A DNA stretch of 40,810 nucleotides. It comes from a virus. The stretch covers positions 1-40,810 of the IMG/VR virus record IMGVR_UViG_3300042673_000645; one strand, written 5' to 3'. This document shows positions 23,499 to 31,141 of the stretch, one piece after another. Positions within the stretch are counted from its first letter, which is position 1. Each line of letters opens with the position of its first letter. The notes beneath the pieces were generated by a model, which did no database searches, had not been told where the DNA came from, and saw only the letters and a list, made by a program, of their open reading frames with translations. Made by a program: the position numbers and the translations under genes.

Positions 23499-23708
23499 CT
23501 AGCGATCTAGCAGGGTAGATGTGTGTATGAAGGCGTGTACCTTTTCGGGTAGCACTTCTTGTATCTTCTTAAACACTTCGTACACGACTTGTTCAGCACC
23601 TGAGATGGGTGGAACGACATCGCCGTCGTGGGTGTCCATTCCCGGTATTTCGGGTGGCACGAAGTCTGTGTCAATAGTAAAAATGATGTTGGCTTGGATG
23701 AGAGGCAT
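23499..23708 (-). CDS. Small hypothetical protein in the lysis cluster
   Basis: A 69-residue protein: a beta-like N-terminus (LIQANIIFTIDTDFVPPEI), an acidic Gly/Asp segment, and a helix EQVVYEVFKKIQEVLPEKV. AGGAG lies six bases before the ATG. It sits between the two-span membrane protein and the endolysin, so a role in lysis timing is possible, but no motif supports one. Confidence 0.7.
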   Translation of the reverse strand: MPLIQANIIFTIDTDFVPPEIPGMDTHDGDVVPPISGAEQVVYEVFKKIQEVLPEKVHAFIHTSTLLDR

Positions 23709-23721
23709 GGCAGGCTCCTGG

Positions 23722-23967
23722 TTATTCGGATGGTGGGTCTTGGCGGTTGTTGCGTGTCGCGACTATCCCGACGGCAGCTCCCACCAATGTATAGCAAATC
23801 GGGCCGAGCATATCAAGCATTGCTTTGTCATTAGGCGATTGTGAGTCCAGGGGCTGTACGACGAATAGCAGTCCGTAGAGCATTGTGCAGACGATTAGTC
23901 CAACGATGATGATGAGTCCGATACCAACATAGAAGCGCAGTCGAGCGTCTAGTTCGTTTTGATTCAT
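23722..23967 (-). CDS. Two-span membrane protein, holin candidate
   Basis: An 81-residue protein with two membrane spans, about 13-38 (VGIGLIIIVGLIVCTMLYGL) and about 50-70 (MLDMLGPICYTLVGAAVGIV), and a charged Asn/Arg tail. I chose ATG 23967, with AAGAAG upstream, over a longer start that overlaps the lipoprotein gene. Two short spans and the position next to the endolysin make it a class-II-like holin or antiholin candidate; the DUF2746-like protein at 22485 is the other membrane component. Confidence 0.7.
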   Translation of the reverse strand: MNQNELDARLRFYVGIGLIIIVGLIVCTMLYGLLFVVQPLDSQSPNDKAMLDMLGPICYTLVGAAVGIVATRNNRQDPPSE

Positions 23968-23974
23968 GCGCTTC

Positions 23975-24130
23975 TTACGGGGCGGGACTGACCGTTGCGG
24001 GCGAGCATTCGGGTTTTCCGATGTTGGCGGGGTTGTCACAAGGATACCTGTACCTGTCTGAGCATTGGGATAGTAAAGCGCAGGCTAGCACTATTGATGC
24101 TACTAATGCTGTCTTTGCCGTCCTGTTCAT
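23975..24130 (-). CDS. Small lipoprotein, spanin-like candidate
   Basis: A 51-residue protein with a signal-like N-terminus (MNRTAKTALVASIVLACALLSQC) and then CSDRYRYPCDNPANIGKPEC. I recall the CSxRYRYPC pattern from small lipoproteins of many tailed phages, with no proven role. Cys23 could be lipidated, although the residues before it (LSQ) are an imperfect lipobox. I set the start at 24130, with AGAAG upstream. It lies beside the lysis genes. A spanin role would be surprising in a host without an outer membrane. Confidence 0.75.
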   Translation of the reverse strand: MNRTAKTALVASIVLACALLSQCSDRYRYPCDNPANIGKPECSPATVSPAP

Positions 24131-24140
24131 GGCTTCTAGT

Positions 24141-24335
24141 CTAGTCGTAATCAGGGAAGACTCGCTTGAAGTTGGCGTGAGCTTCTTCATAGTCGGCGGT
24201 TGAGTCGTAACCGTAGGAATTGGTGCGCCAGTAGTCGTCGCGGTGGGTGGAACTTCCGTTGCACGGGCAGTCTTTGGACGGACAGTAGTAGTAATTGTCG
24301 TCGTTGGGTGCGTGAATGTTGTAGTTGCTGCCCAT
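24141..24335 (-). CDS. Small Tyr/Asn/Asp-rich protein with Cys cluster
   Basis: A 64-residue hydrophilic protein, rich in Tyr, Asn and Asp, with a Cys group YYYCPSKDCPCNG (18-25) that could bind a metal. No family was recognised. It lies between the 44-residue helical protein and the lipoprotein gene with almost no intergenic space. Confidence 0.65.
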   Translation of the reverse strand: MGSNYNIHAPNDDNYYYCPSKDCPCNGSSTHRDDYWRTNSYGYDSTADYEEAHANFKRVFPDYD

Positions 24336-24336
24336 C

Positions 24337-24471
24337 TTACTTTTTCTTGTCGAGCAACTTCTCTAGCGCATAGATCAGATTGGCTAGTTCGTCTTCTTCT
24401 TCACGACCCCGTGGGATTGCTCGCTTCAGGTATTGCAGGGCTGTTTGTACCAGTTTTATTGAGATATTCAT
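24337..24471 (-). CDS. 44-residue helical protein overlapping the upstream gene
   Basis: A short frame starting MNISIKLVQTALQYLKRAIP, then REEEDELANLIYALEKLLDKKK. It has a strong GAGGAAACC ribosome-binding site directly before the ATG, begins 71 bases inside the end of the preceding 106-residue gene in another frame, and stops one base before the next start. The amphipathic Leu-rich helices suggest a small oligomer or protein-binding peptide. The overlap is long for this genome, which lowers confidence slightly. Confidence 0.65.
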   Translation of the reverse strand: MNISIKLVQTALQYLKRAIPRGREEEDELANLIYALEKLLDKKK

Positions 24472-24721
24472 CGGTTTCCTCGGCCAAGTTAATGACCCTG
24501 ACAACCATTTTGGCAGGGATGTGGAGAACCGAGTCTACACAGCCATCTGCTGACCAAGATTGGGTGATCGAGACATGACCTCGTTTGCCACCAGCCTTAG
24601 TGGACATTAAGAAACCGACAGATTTAACTTCGTACGGCTCGTTATCCACAAGGTCTTCAATGCGTTCCCAGGTGGATGTCCCGGCATGAGCATCGTTCCA
24701 TATGACGAGTACAGGTTTCAT
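24401..24721 (-). CDS. Conserved-looking small phage protein
   Basis: A 106-residue protein with a regular beta-rich core (KPVLVIWNDAHAGTSTWERI, YEVKSVGFLMSTKAGGKRGH, VSITQSW, VLHIPAKMVVRVINL). From memory, short proteins with the pattern WxxxxxL, PYxVxSVGFL and LHIPxxMVxxV occur beside lysis genes in other podoviruses; the function is unknown. The ATG overlaps the stop of the phosphoesterase as ATGA. The last 20 residues are low-complexity and share DNA with the following gene. Confidence 0.75.
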   Translation of the reverse strand: MKPVLVIWNDAHAGTSTWERIEDLVDNEPYEVKSVGFLMSTKAGGKRGHVSITQSWSADGCVDSVLHIPAKMVVRVINLAEETDEYLNKTGTNSPAIPEASNPTGS

Positions 24722-25863
24722 TGCCCGTAATTCTTACCACGCCACATCGCCCACCCGTCGTGAATAGCGATCTGTTCGTAACAGAATTTGTTGGTTTCAG
24801 GGTCAAACGGGATGATGGCTAGTCCTTGTTGCCAGTCTTCGTGCTGGACGAGGGGTCTGCCGTCTAGGTCTACGCCACCTTTGGTGCTGGGGACTGCGCC
24901 GTCTATGCGAGCTAGGCAACCTGGGGATGCTGCAAGGATCGTGGATGGGCCGTCGTGGTCGTCTCTTGTGCGCTCTGCCCATTCTCGACGGTGGATATGC
25001 CCGTAGATGACGCTGACCTTTTGGGTGGCAAGGTATTTGTGTGCGGTTGATCCACCGCTAGCAACCTTGTCGCCGTGTATCACTTTGAGATTCTCGGTGA
25101 TCCAAATGTGGCTAGCAGGGTATCCAGGTAGATACTCCACGTTGGATTCGTCCAGTCGGCATAGGAACGGGACTGACATGACTGGCCATGATTCGGGGGA
25201 TGAGCCTCGTCGAAGACCAAACGCTGCGCTGGCGTTGTCAATGAGATACCGGGGGAGTCGTTCTTCGTGGTTGCCTGCGAGCCATACGATTCGTGCGTCG
25301 GGTGCTGCTTCACGAAGTTCAAAGCCGAGCAGGGTGGCACGGTCAATGGTGGCTTGGGTGGTCTGCTGGTATGGGGCAGTCAGACGGTATTTGGACATTT
25401 CGGGCAGGTCTAAGTTGTCGCCTACAAGTACCACAAGTTGCGGGTTGGCATCTTTGACGATGTCTAATGCGACCTTGATCGCCTGCTCGTCGTGTGTGGG
25501 TTGTAGTTGCCCGTCTACGCCTCTGTAGTAGCCGATCTGCATATCGGGGAGTACGGCACAATTACGCCACCCTGAGAGGGTTTTGGCGGGTTTGCGGGCT
25601 GGGAGTTTGACTGGTGGGCCTGGCTGGATGACTGGCCATTCGGGGCCTTCTGCCCATTTGGGCGAGAACTGGATCGCTGTCAGGTCGTGTAGTTCGGCTT
25701 CGCCTTCGTCGTTCTTCGTAAGCGACTGGTACAGCGAGACGCGCTGAATCTTGCCAACTTCGTCTAGGTCGATGCCGTTGCGATCAAGTAGGTCTGCGAT
25801 GCGACCCAGCGACAGTCGTTTGGTTTCGCCTAGGCGGGTGATGTCTTCAGCTAGTCCTGCCAC
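24718..25863 (-). CDS. Calcineurin-like metallophosphoesterase
   Basis: A 381-residue protein with the five metal-binding blocks of the family in order: LPDMQIG, VGDNLDLPE, WLAGNHEER, VIHGDKV and YGHIHRREW. These enzymes use two metals to hydrolyse phosphomono- or diesters in nucleotides, nucleic acids or proteins. The first 90 residues include a helix-turn-helix-like segment (TKRLSLGRIADLLDRNGI). I chose the GTG at 25863 because GAGGGG precedes it and the longer frame to 25941 overlaps the preceding gene by 95 bases. It is placed among late genes between a 2OG oxygenase and lysis genes; the substrate could be DNA ends, host cyclic nucleotides or a defence signal, none shown by sequence. Confidence 0.85.
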   Translation of the reverse strand: MAGLAEDITRLGETKRLSLGRIADLLDRNGIDLDEVGKIQRVSLYQSLTKNDEGEAELHDLTAIQFSPKWAEGPEWPVIQPGPPVKLPARKPAKTLSGWRNCAVLPDMQIGYYRGVDGQLQPTHDEQAIKVALDIVKDANPQLVVLVGDNLDLPEMSKYRLTAPYQQTTQATIDRATLLGFELREAAPDARIVWLAGNHEERLPRYLIDNASAAFGLRRGSSPESWPVMSVPFLCRLDESNVEYLPGYPASHIWITENLKVIHGDKVASGGSTAHKYLATQKVSVIYGHIHRREWAERTRDDHDGPSTILAASPGCLARIDGAVPSTKGGVDLDGRPLVQHEDWQQGLAIIPFDPETNKFCYEQIAIHDGWAMWRGKNYGQ

Positions 25864-26098
25864 AAGAACAGTCCCCTCGTCGGTGACGGCGTAGTGTCGT
25901 CGCTGTGATGCTGTTCCCTCGTTGGCGTAACGCTCGCTCAATTGCGGAACATTGGATACTTTGGTCGGACATGGCAGTTTCTAAGTCAACCTGGTCAGGT
26001 TTGTCTAGGCTGTTTAGGAGTGTTTGGTATCCGCACACCGGGACATACCTGGCGTTGTTGATGACCGCTATTTCAGTCAGCAGGCTCGGTTTCGACAT
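25847..26098 (-). CDS. Small helix-turn-helix protein
   Basis: An 83-residue protein ending with a helix-turn-helix pattern typical of small phage proteins: DQSIQCSAIERALRQRG, then SITATTLRRHRRGDCSC, where the second helix would be the DNA-recognition helix and the CSC end may bind metal. AGGAG precedes the ATG at 26098. It overlaps the phosphoesterase start by 17 bases. It may regulate late genes or bind packaged DNA; the position inside a structural operon is unusual for a repressor. Confidence 0.65.
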   Translation of the reverse strand: MSKPSLLTEIAVINNARYVPVCGYQTLLNSLDKPDQVDLETAMSDQSIQCSAIERALRQRGNSITATTLRRHRRGDCSCGRTS

Positions 26099-26106
26099 TG
26101 GTTCTC

Positions 26107-26796
26107 CTAATGCGTATGGTCATTATCGTGTGGATGCGAGAATGCGTCTTCAAACTTTGTATGTGGTGGATTGTATGACATTGAGTTATTCAAAAAGGTG
26201 GATATGATCCATTTGTCTTCGCTTAACGCTGGCATACCTTCATGTAAGTGCGTCCAAGTTGCTGGAAATAAAGCTACACGACCTTGAACAGGGTTTATTT
26301 GCACGTTGTGCAATGGGAATCTTGTGCTTCCACCTTCTTCGACGGTGTTTAGGTAGACGATGCAAGCCAAAACGCGGTTACTAACTTGTGTTCCTGGCAA
26401 TGAATCAACGTGGGGTCGGTAGTAACCCATGTTTTTTTCATATTGTTGAATTTGAAAACCCGTGTCTTCAATTGTCATCCATTCATGCAAAGATTGGTAT
26501 TCAGACCTGTATGCGGCAACAAGACTGCTCAATGTTGCAGTTATTCCGTTTTCAATATCTTGTAATTCATAAGTCCAATTTTGACCATGTTCAATAAAAT
26601 ATTGTCTGTTCAAAGATGAATCTCGACTGCATTTAGTTTTTATGTCTACGCCAGCTACGGTGCGACCGTCGTAGGACAACTCGTTGTAAATGTGGACAAT
26701 TCTGTTTAACAAGTCCTGGCAAATTGCAGGGTCAAGGTAATTGTCGTATACAGCAATTAAACCTTCTTTTCCAGCTGGGTAAGTAACTTCAGTCAT
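26107..26796 (-). CDS. Prolyl-hydroxylase-like 2OG-Fe(II) oxygenase
   Basis: A 229-residue protein of the double-stranded beta-helix dioxygenase type. The iron ligands are His129 and Asp131 in YYRPHVDS, and His185 in WTHLHEGMP; Lys195 in SEDKWII is the likely 2-oxoglutarate binder. Strands such as VLACIVYLN and GSTRFPLHNVQINPV fit the fold. The family hydroxylates proteins (collagen-like or EF-Tu-like targets) or small molecules. The ATG at 26796 follows GGAG and overlaps the previous stop; a longer reading is in the coding region of the upstream gene. Next to tail-fibre genes, it might modify a virion protein or the host surface. Confidence 0.85.
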   Translation of the reverse strand: MTEVTYPAGKEGLIAVYDNYLDPAICQDLLNRIVHIYNELSYDGRTVAGVDIKTKCSRDSSLNRQYFIEHGQNWTYELQDIENGITATLSSLVAAYRSEYQSLHEWMTIEDTGFQIQQYEKNMGYYRPHVDSLPGTQVSNRVLACIVYLNTVEEGGSTRFPLHNVQINPVQGRVALFPATWTHLHEGMPALSEDKWIISTFLNNSMSYNPPHTKFEDAFSHPHDNDHTH

Positions 26797-27475
26797 CGTA
26801 TTCTCCAAACGATCTGCATTGAGTAATTTTATTGTAAACCCAATCATAGAACTCTTGGCTGAGATCGGGGATAGGGTCTGTCGTGCGGTCTTGGGCGTTG
26901 GTCTCGCCTGCCAAGAACCGAGCAACCTTTTCGGGCGGTACTTCATTAATGATCCACTCACGAATGTTTTCAGGCATATCTAGAACTTGAAGCATATTTG
27001 CCGATGTGACCGCCACGTCTTCGGTGCTACCTAGCGTTGATGCTGCAAATTCCCATTCCAGCATCAAACGAAACAATTCTTGTATCGAATGAGCGCAAGT
27101 AGAGAAATGTTGTTTTGAAGCTTGCAATTCAATTTCATCATCACGAAATTCAAAATAAATAATTAACCCGTGAGGACTTGCTTCAATAACTGGGTACAAA
27201 CATTTAAGTTGGTCTAAAACGACTGAATGGTTGCCAACTTTAGGGTCGGGCATTTCGCTTGAACCGCATGAACATAGGTTGTTTGATAAATCCCATTTGT
27301 GGAATCCTGTTGGGCCTTTAGTTCTGTAAGAGTCACATCTTTGATCCATTGCATCGTTCGGCATAAACTCACCGGGATGTTCAAATTTTGCTATACCAAA
27401 TAAACCTTTGTTGTCGTTGACTCCAATTGTTTTCATAAAGAATTTAGGTGAGCCTTCAAGAATTTGTTCGTCCAT
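26789..27475 (-). CDS. Hypothetical protein between fibre and oxygenase
   Basis: A 228-residue protein. A central CSCGSS follows a WDLSNNLC segment, then mixed alpha/beta sequence (LKCLYPVIEASPHGLIIYFEF) and a helical end (IREWIINEVPPEKVARFLAG). A Cys-rich CxCxx group and several His could hold a metal. ATG 27475 has AGG five bases upstream; a GTG six bases earlier is possible. It is coupled to the 2OG oxygenase by overlap, so it could be its substrate or partner. I do not recognise a family. Confidence 0.7.
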   Translation of the reverse strand: MDEQILEGSPKFFMKTIGVNDNKGLFGIAKFEHPGEFMPNDAMDQRCDSYRTKGPTGFHKWDLSNNLCSCGSSEMPDPKVGNHSVVLDQLKCLYPVIEASPHGLIIYFEFRDDEIELQASKQHFSTCAHSIQELFRLMLEWEFAASTLGSTEDVAVTSANMLQVLDMPENIREWIINEVPPEKVARFLAGETNAQDRTTDPIPDLSQEFYDWVYNKITQCRSFGEYDD

Positions 27476-27481
27476 GTCCAC

Positions 27482-28444
27482 CTACTGGTATCGAATAATG
27501 AAGTAAAAGCCAATTGCTGAAATTGAATGAAAATGACCCGCGTCAGTATTGGTTGCATTAGCGGTGTGAGTGTGGGCTGCGTCGGCGTTGGAAAAAGTAG
27601 CCGTGTGACTATGTGCTGTGTCGGCGGTGCTTGCGTTGACGTTTGCTGCGGCGTTGTGAGCGTGGTCAAACGCGGTGGCAAGACCAGTTACAACACCATG
27701 ACTATGGGCTGCACCATCACTACTTGTATTAAATCCATGCGTGTGGTTTACGCTTACGCCACCTGTGTTGTTGTTTGCTCCGCTGTTAGCCTTAAAATAA
27801 CTGTGGGTGTGGCCTACGCTGTTAGTCCCAGTATTGCCCGAATGAGCATGGTTTGCGTTGGCGTTGCCTGTATTACCACCATGAAAATGGTCTACGCCGC
27901 CGTTACCAGTCGAGGCTCCCAGGGTGTGCCCGTGACCTGTTGATGCGTGGGAATTTAGGTTATGAGCGTGACCTGTTGAACTGTGGCTATTAAGTGTGTG
28001 GGTATGCCCCGTTGAGGCTTTAGAGTCTGTACCTAAACTAATAACTCTGCTTTGTACGTCATTGCCTAATCCAAAAGGAATATAATCAACTGCTGTTGGC
28101 AAATTAAAGTTTGCGCCCGACCCGCCGTAACGGTAGCCAATGACGTTAAATAAATCTGCAAACTCTGTCGTGTCTAAGGTTCGACCGTCGCACGGCAAAT
28201 AGTTGTACGGAATAGCAGCTAGAAGGCCGCCAAACATAGTTACGCCACCAACAGGTATTGCCCCGTTGATATTGATAAGTGAAAGTTCTAATTCGCGGTC
28301 ACGGTTCTCAAATAGGTCGCGTGTTGCAGGACTAAATTCCGTGAAGTCGTCGCCACGAAACGTGTATTGGAACGGCAATGATCGAGCAACGTTGACATAC
28401 GTTAGACCTGGTGATGTGGGTACGCCTTGTATTGTAAGAGTCAT
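27482..28444 (-). CDS. Tail fibre with collar domain and twelve HxH motifs
   Basis: A 320-residue fibre protein. Residues about 58-115 form a phage tail-collar domain (AIPVGGVTMFGG, YLPCDGRTLDTTEFADLF, YRYGGSGANFNLP). Residues about 140-315 are Gly/Asn/Ser/Thr/Ala-rich and contain twelve His-x-His motifs: HTH, HAH, HGH, HFH, HAH, HTH, HTH, HSH, HAH, HSH, HTH and HFH. In T4 gp37 and related fibres, HxH motifs from three chains hold iron ions along a needle. A trimeric metal-stabilised shaft or tip is therefore expected. Its upstream gene is the nozzle-like protein, in agreement with a short-tail fibre that recognises the host. Confidence 0.85.
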   Translation of the reverse strand: MTLTIQGVPTSPGLTYVNVARSLPFQYTFRGDDFTEFSPATRDLFENRDRELELSLININGAIPVGGVTMFGGLLAAIPYNYLPCDGRTLDTTEFADLFNVIGYRYGGSGANFNLPTAVDYIPFGLGNDVQSRVISLGTDSKASTGHTHTLNSHSSTGHAHNLNSHASTGHGHTLGASTGNGGVDHFHGGNTGNANANHAHSGNTGTNSVGHTHSYFKANSGANNNTGGVSVNHTHGFNTSSDGAAHSHGVVTGLATAFDHAHNAAANVNASTADTAHSHTATFSNADAAHTHTANATNTDAGHFHSISAIGFYFIIRYQ

Positions 28445-28445
28445 A

Positions 28446-30011
28446 TTAGTCTTCGCAGTTCAGGATCACGCGCTTTACTATGGCCGACTTGATAGTCAAC
28501 TGTGGCTTGACACCAAAACCCTTGTTGGCGTTATTTGGTCGGAATCGTTCCATAACGGTGGCAGAGGATGATTGGGTCATGTTGGCAACACCGCTGGATG
28601 TCATTGATGAGATGTTTGCCGACACAACATCTACGTTCCCGGTAGGAATAATTGAAGCGGTAATAGCGGAGTTTGCGGTTGCTTCGTATTCAACAAACAT
28701 TTCTTTGACCGTAAACGGTTTTGAATGGAAATATTCAGACAATGTGACTGTGCCAGTTGGCCTGTCGCTAGATGTTGATGCTGTCGAACTGTAGGTAAAA
28801 TCGTTATCTTTGTTTGTTAGACCGTTGATGTGGTGAATAAATCTGTCTAATTTAATTGTGTAACTGGGTGCTGTATTTTTGTCTATTGATGCAACCATGA
28901 AGTATTCGTTAAGTGAGTTTGCTCCAGCTCGTCCAATTTGTTGTTGTTTAGTTGAGGCTTTTTCAATCAGGCTGCTAGAAAAATTTAACCGTGCCCATGT
29001 GCCGGGAGTTGTTTCGGCGTACGCGATACCGCTTCTAAGCATGACAACAAGTCGACCGTCGTTAACTGACGAAACACGGGCTTGTTCAAGGCCGAACGCT
29101 TGGTTGGCAATCATGTCATCGGTCAGCATGGTTGCGACTGCTTGAACCTGGGAGCCTGTCAAACGGTAGATAGAACCATCTATTGATCCAGCAAGAGACT
29201 GGTCTAGGAAATATGAGGCACGACCCACAACGGTTGCGTCTCTCATGCCTTCAGTAATGTTGGCTTGGGCAACGATTAGTTGGTTTGTAATGTTCGATCC
29301 AAGTACACCGACAAGGCTAAACACGCCGTTTTCGGTAATAACTACTACGTCGTTTGTGCGAACCAAAAGGTTAAGGATTGTTCCTGTAAATTCGTAGTAG
29401 TTATTAGTCGCCCAAATCTGACCTGTTGTATCGGAATAGTAAAGACGTTTGTTTGTGCCACCCCAAGCGACAAGGCGGTATCCGTATACGGCAATATCGG
29501 TAATACCAAGTCCAGCCAAATCAGACGAAACGAAACCAACTGTTCCTGCGGTGGTTACTGAATAAATGCTTCCTGTGGTCGTAACATAGTAGAACTTTGC
29601 TTTGTTGTTGTCATAGGCAACTTCACCCGCAATTGTCCCAGTCAAAGTTGTTACGGTTGCGGTGTTTGGCGCAGAGGTAGAAGTTGTTAATGGAAACAAT
29701 GTGCCGTTGTTAATGGCCGTCCATTTAATCATTCGTGACGAGTTTGTTGATGGTGATGTAAACCAGTTAGCAAACACATAAGCATTAGATTTTGTGTCAC
29801 CAATAACCCAATGGTCAAGGATTGATGCCGATGTAAAAGACCCTGATGGCGTGTAAGTTCCTGCCGTTAATGCACCTACTGGTACTAAACGACCGTCAGG
29901 CAATGAGACAACATTTTCACCAGTCCATTGGTTCTTGGGCAAGTTGGTGGACTTGTTGCCCATGTACTGACCACCTGAGAAGTCGTCATAGGTTATTTGG
30001 AATGATCCCAT
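28446..30011 (-). CDS. Tail nozzle / stabilization protein (P22 gp10-like)
   Basis: A 521-residue, Ser/Thr/Gly-rich, beta-dominated protein. It starts with SFQITYDDFSGGQYMGNKSTN, typical of podoviral nozzle proteins, and continues with repeating beta-propeller-like strands (VVVITENGVFSLVGVLG, GSIYRLTGSQVQAV, RLVVMLRSGIAYAE). The C-terminus is a beta sandwich. In P22-like phages gp10 forms the hexameric tail nozzle below the adaptor ring and seals the DNA. It follows GGAGCTAAGTC before the ATG. Gene order (adaptor, nozzle, fibre) supports the call. Confidence 0.75.
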   Translation of the reverse strand: MGSFQITYDDFSGGQYMGNKSTNLPKNQWTGENVVSLPDGRLVPVGALTAGTYTPSGSFTSASILDHWVIGDTKSNAYVFANWFTSPSTNSSRMIKWTAINNGTLFPLTTSTSAPNTATVTTLTGTIAGEVAYDNNKAKFYYVTTTGSIYSVTTAGTVGFVSSDLAGLGITDIAVYGYRLVAWGGTNKRLYYSDTTGQIWATNNYYEFTGTILNLLVRTNDVVVITENGVFSLVGVLGSNITNQLIVAQANITEGMRDATVVGRASYFLDQSLAGSIDGSIYRLTGSQVQAVATMLTDDMIANQAFGLEQARVSSVNDGRLVVMLRSGIAYAETTPGTWARLNFSSSLIEKASTKQQQIGRAGANSLNEYFMVASIDKNTAPSYTIKLDRFIHHINGLTNKDNDFTYSSTASTSSDRPTGTVTLSEYFHSKPFTVKEMFVEYEATANSAITASIIPTGNVDVVSANISSMTSSGVANMTQSSSATVMERFRPNNANKGFGVKPQLTIKSAIVKRVILNCED

Positions 30012-30014
30012 GAC

Positions 30015-30662
30015 TTAGCTCCAGGCTGCGTCTGACATCGTCCGTGAGAACTTGATTCGTCGCTGGATCGTGGCGCGGTTGTCGTCGCTCATTGATTTCA
30101 AGAAGTTGCCGTACTCCTGGAGATACAACGATGCTCGCTGTTCGTCCTGTCGGCGGGCCGCACAAAGGTGGCTAGCGTAGGCGACAATGCACTTGTGGTA
30201 GACAACGGGCATCAACGGTGACTTAGTATCGGGAGACGCTTGTGTCGAAAGGGCTGGTTCGCTACGGAAGTAGTACAACGTCCCGGTGGTAGTTGTGGTT
30301 GGGATCGGCGTGATCTTGACAGCGTTGCCGTAAACCAGCCAACCGTAAGTGTTACTATCGGCGTTGGGGTCTAGGAATGTGTCTAGCGGTAGTGGCTCGA
30401 CCGGGTTGCCGTTGATAACCAGTTTGTTAGCTCGCATGAAATCGGCGGGCAAAGTTGCGTCACCGTCGGTCGTATCAAACGATAATGATTCGGTTGTGGC
30501 AAGCCACCACCAGTCGCGCTCCATGCTGACACGATTAAGCGCGTCATCAATAGAAGTGTTCACATACGCATTAGTGATGAGTCCGTCAAGGCTGTTGCCT
30601 GACCCGTCTGAACGGATTGCTAGTCGATCTTTGACAGCGTTACGAAGGTCAGCCAAGTTCAT
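30015..30662 (-). CDS. Head-tail adaptor (gp4/gp11-like)
   Basis: A 215-residue protein. The N-terminus (MNLADLRNAVKDRL) and the helical NAYVNTSIDDALNRVSMERDW segment fit podoviral adaptors, which form a 12-fold ring under the portal and recruit the nozzle. A beta domain follows (TLPADFMRANKLVINGNPVE, YGWLVYGNAVKITPIP), and then a long basic helical end with the CAARRQDEQRASLYLQEYGN motif. The length, order and partner genes all suit this role. AAAGG precedes the ATG. Confidence 0.8.
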   Translation of the reverse strand: MNLADLRNAVKDRLAIRSDGSGNSLDGLITNAYVNTSIDDALNRVSMERDWWWLATTESLSFDTTDGDATLPADFMRANKLVINGNPVEPLPLDTFLDPNADSNTYGWLVYGNAVKITPIPTTTTTGTLYYFRSEPALSTQASPDTKSPLMPVVYHKCIVAYASHLCAARRQDEQRASLYLQEYGNFLKSMSDDNRATIQRRIKFSRTMSDAAWS

Positions 30663-30664
30663 AT

Positions 30665-31072
30665 TTACTTGCCTTTCTCGTTCATGCTGATACTGCGCTT
30701 GTTGGATCCACCCAAGTGGCCGACATCCTTAATCAATGCCCAATGCAACTTGTCTGCTAATTCTAGTCGCTTTTCCTTCTCCTCTGTTTCGTGAGCAGCA
30801 AGGATCGCTTTGTTCTTTTTCAACAGGTCTTCGTGGAGTGCTTTACCTTTTTGCCAGTCACCCTCGATCAGTTTCACAATCAGAGTGTGGTCAGCTCGGT
30901 GGTGTGAGCAGGCGACATACGGTGTCCCGGTGGCATCAACCATCCACACTTCAAATCGACCGATGATCGGGTTAAACATGAGTGATGCGCTGGGATCACC
31001 TCGCCAGCCCGACTCGTCACCCTTTTGGATGCGGGTCGCAATGTCGTATACGTCAAAGGCGACTTCAGCCAT
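30665..31072 (-). CDS. Conserved-looking virion-region protein
   Basis: A 135-residue protein starting MAEVAFDVYDIATRIQKGDE, then SGWRGDPSASLMFNP, VACSHHRADHTLIVKLIEGD and a charged C-terminal helix. I recall nearly the same ordered words in proteins from other podoviruses, where no function is known. The ATG at 31072 has GAAGG upstream; the longer start at 31120 has none. It sits between the small beta protein and the adaptor, so a connector or completion role is plausible. Confidence 0.7.
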   Translation of the reverse strand: MAEVAFDVYDIATRIQKGDESGWRGDPSASLMFNPIIGRFEVWMVDATGTPYVACSHHRADHTLIVKLIEGDWQKGKALHEDLLKKNKAILAAHETEEKEKRLELADKLHWALIKDVGHLGGSNKRSISMNEKGK

Positions 31073-31141
31073 TTGGCTACCGCCTTCTACTTCTCCCATG
31101 AGGTTTGCTGCGCGAATCATGGGAACACTATATACAAATAA

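Noticed and set aside
27527-27943. Rightward Cys/Val-rich frame opposite the fibre gene
   Set aside because: It is the antisense of the HxH repeats; no ribosome-binding site and wrong direction for the operon.
27482-28444. Diversity-generating retroelement acting on the fibre gene
   Set aside because: No reverse transcriptase or template repeat is present in the whole circle.
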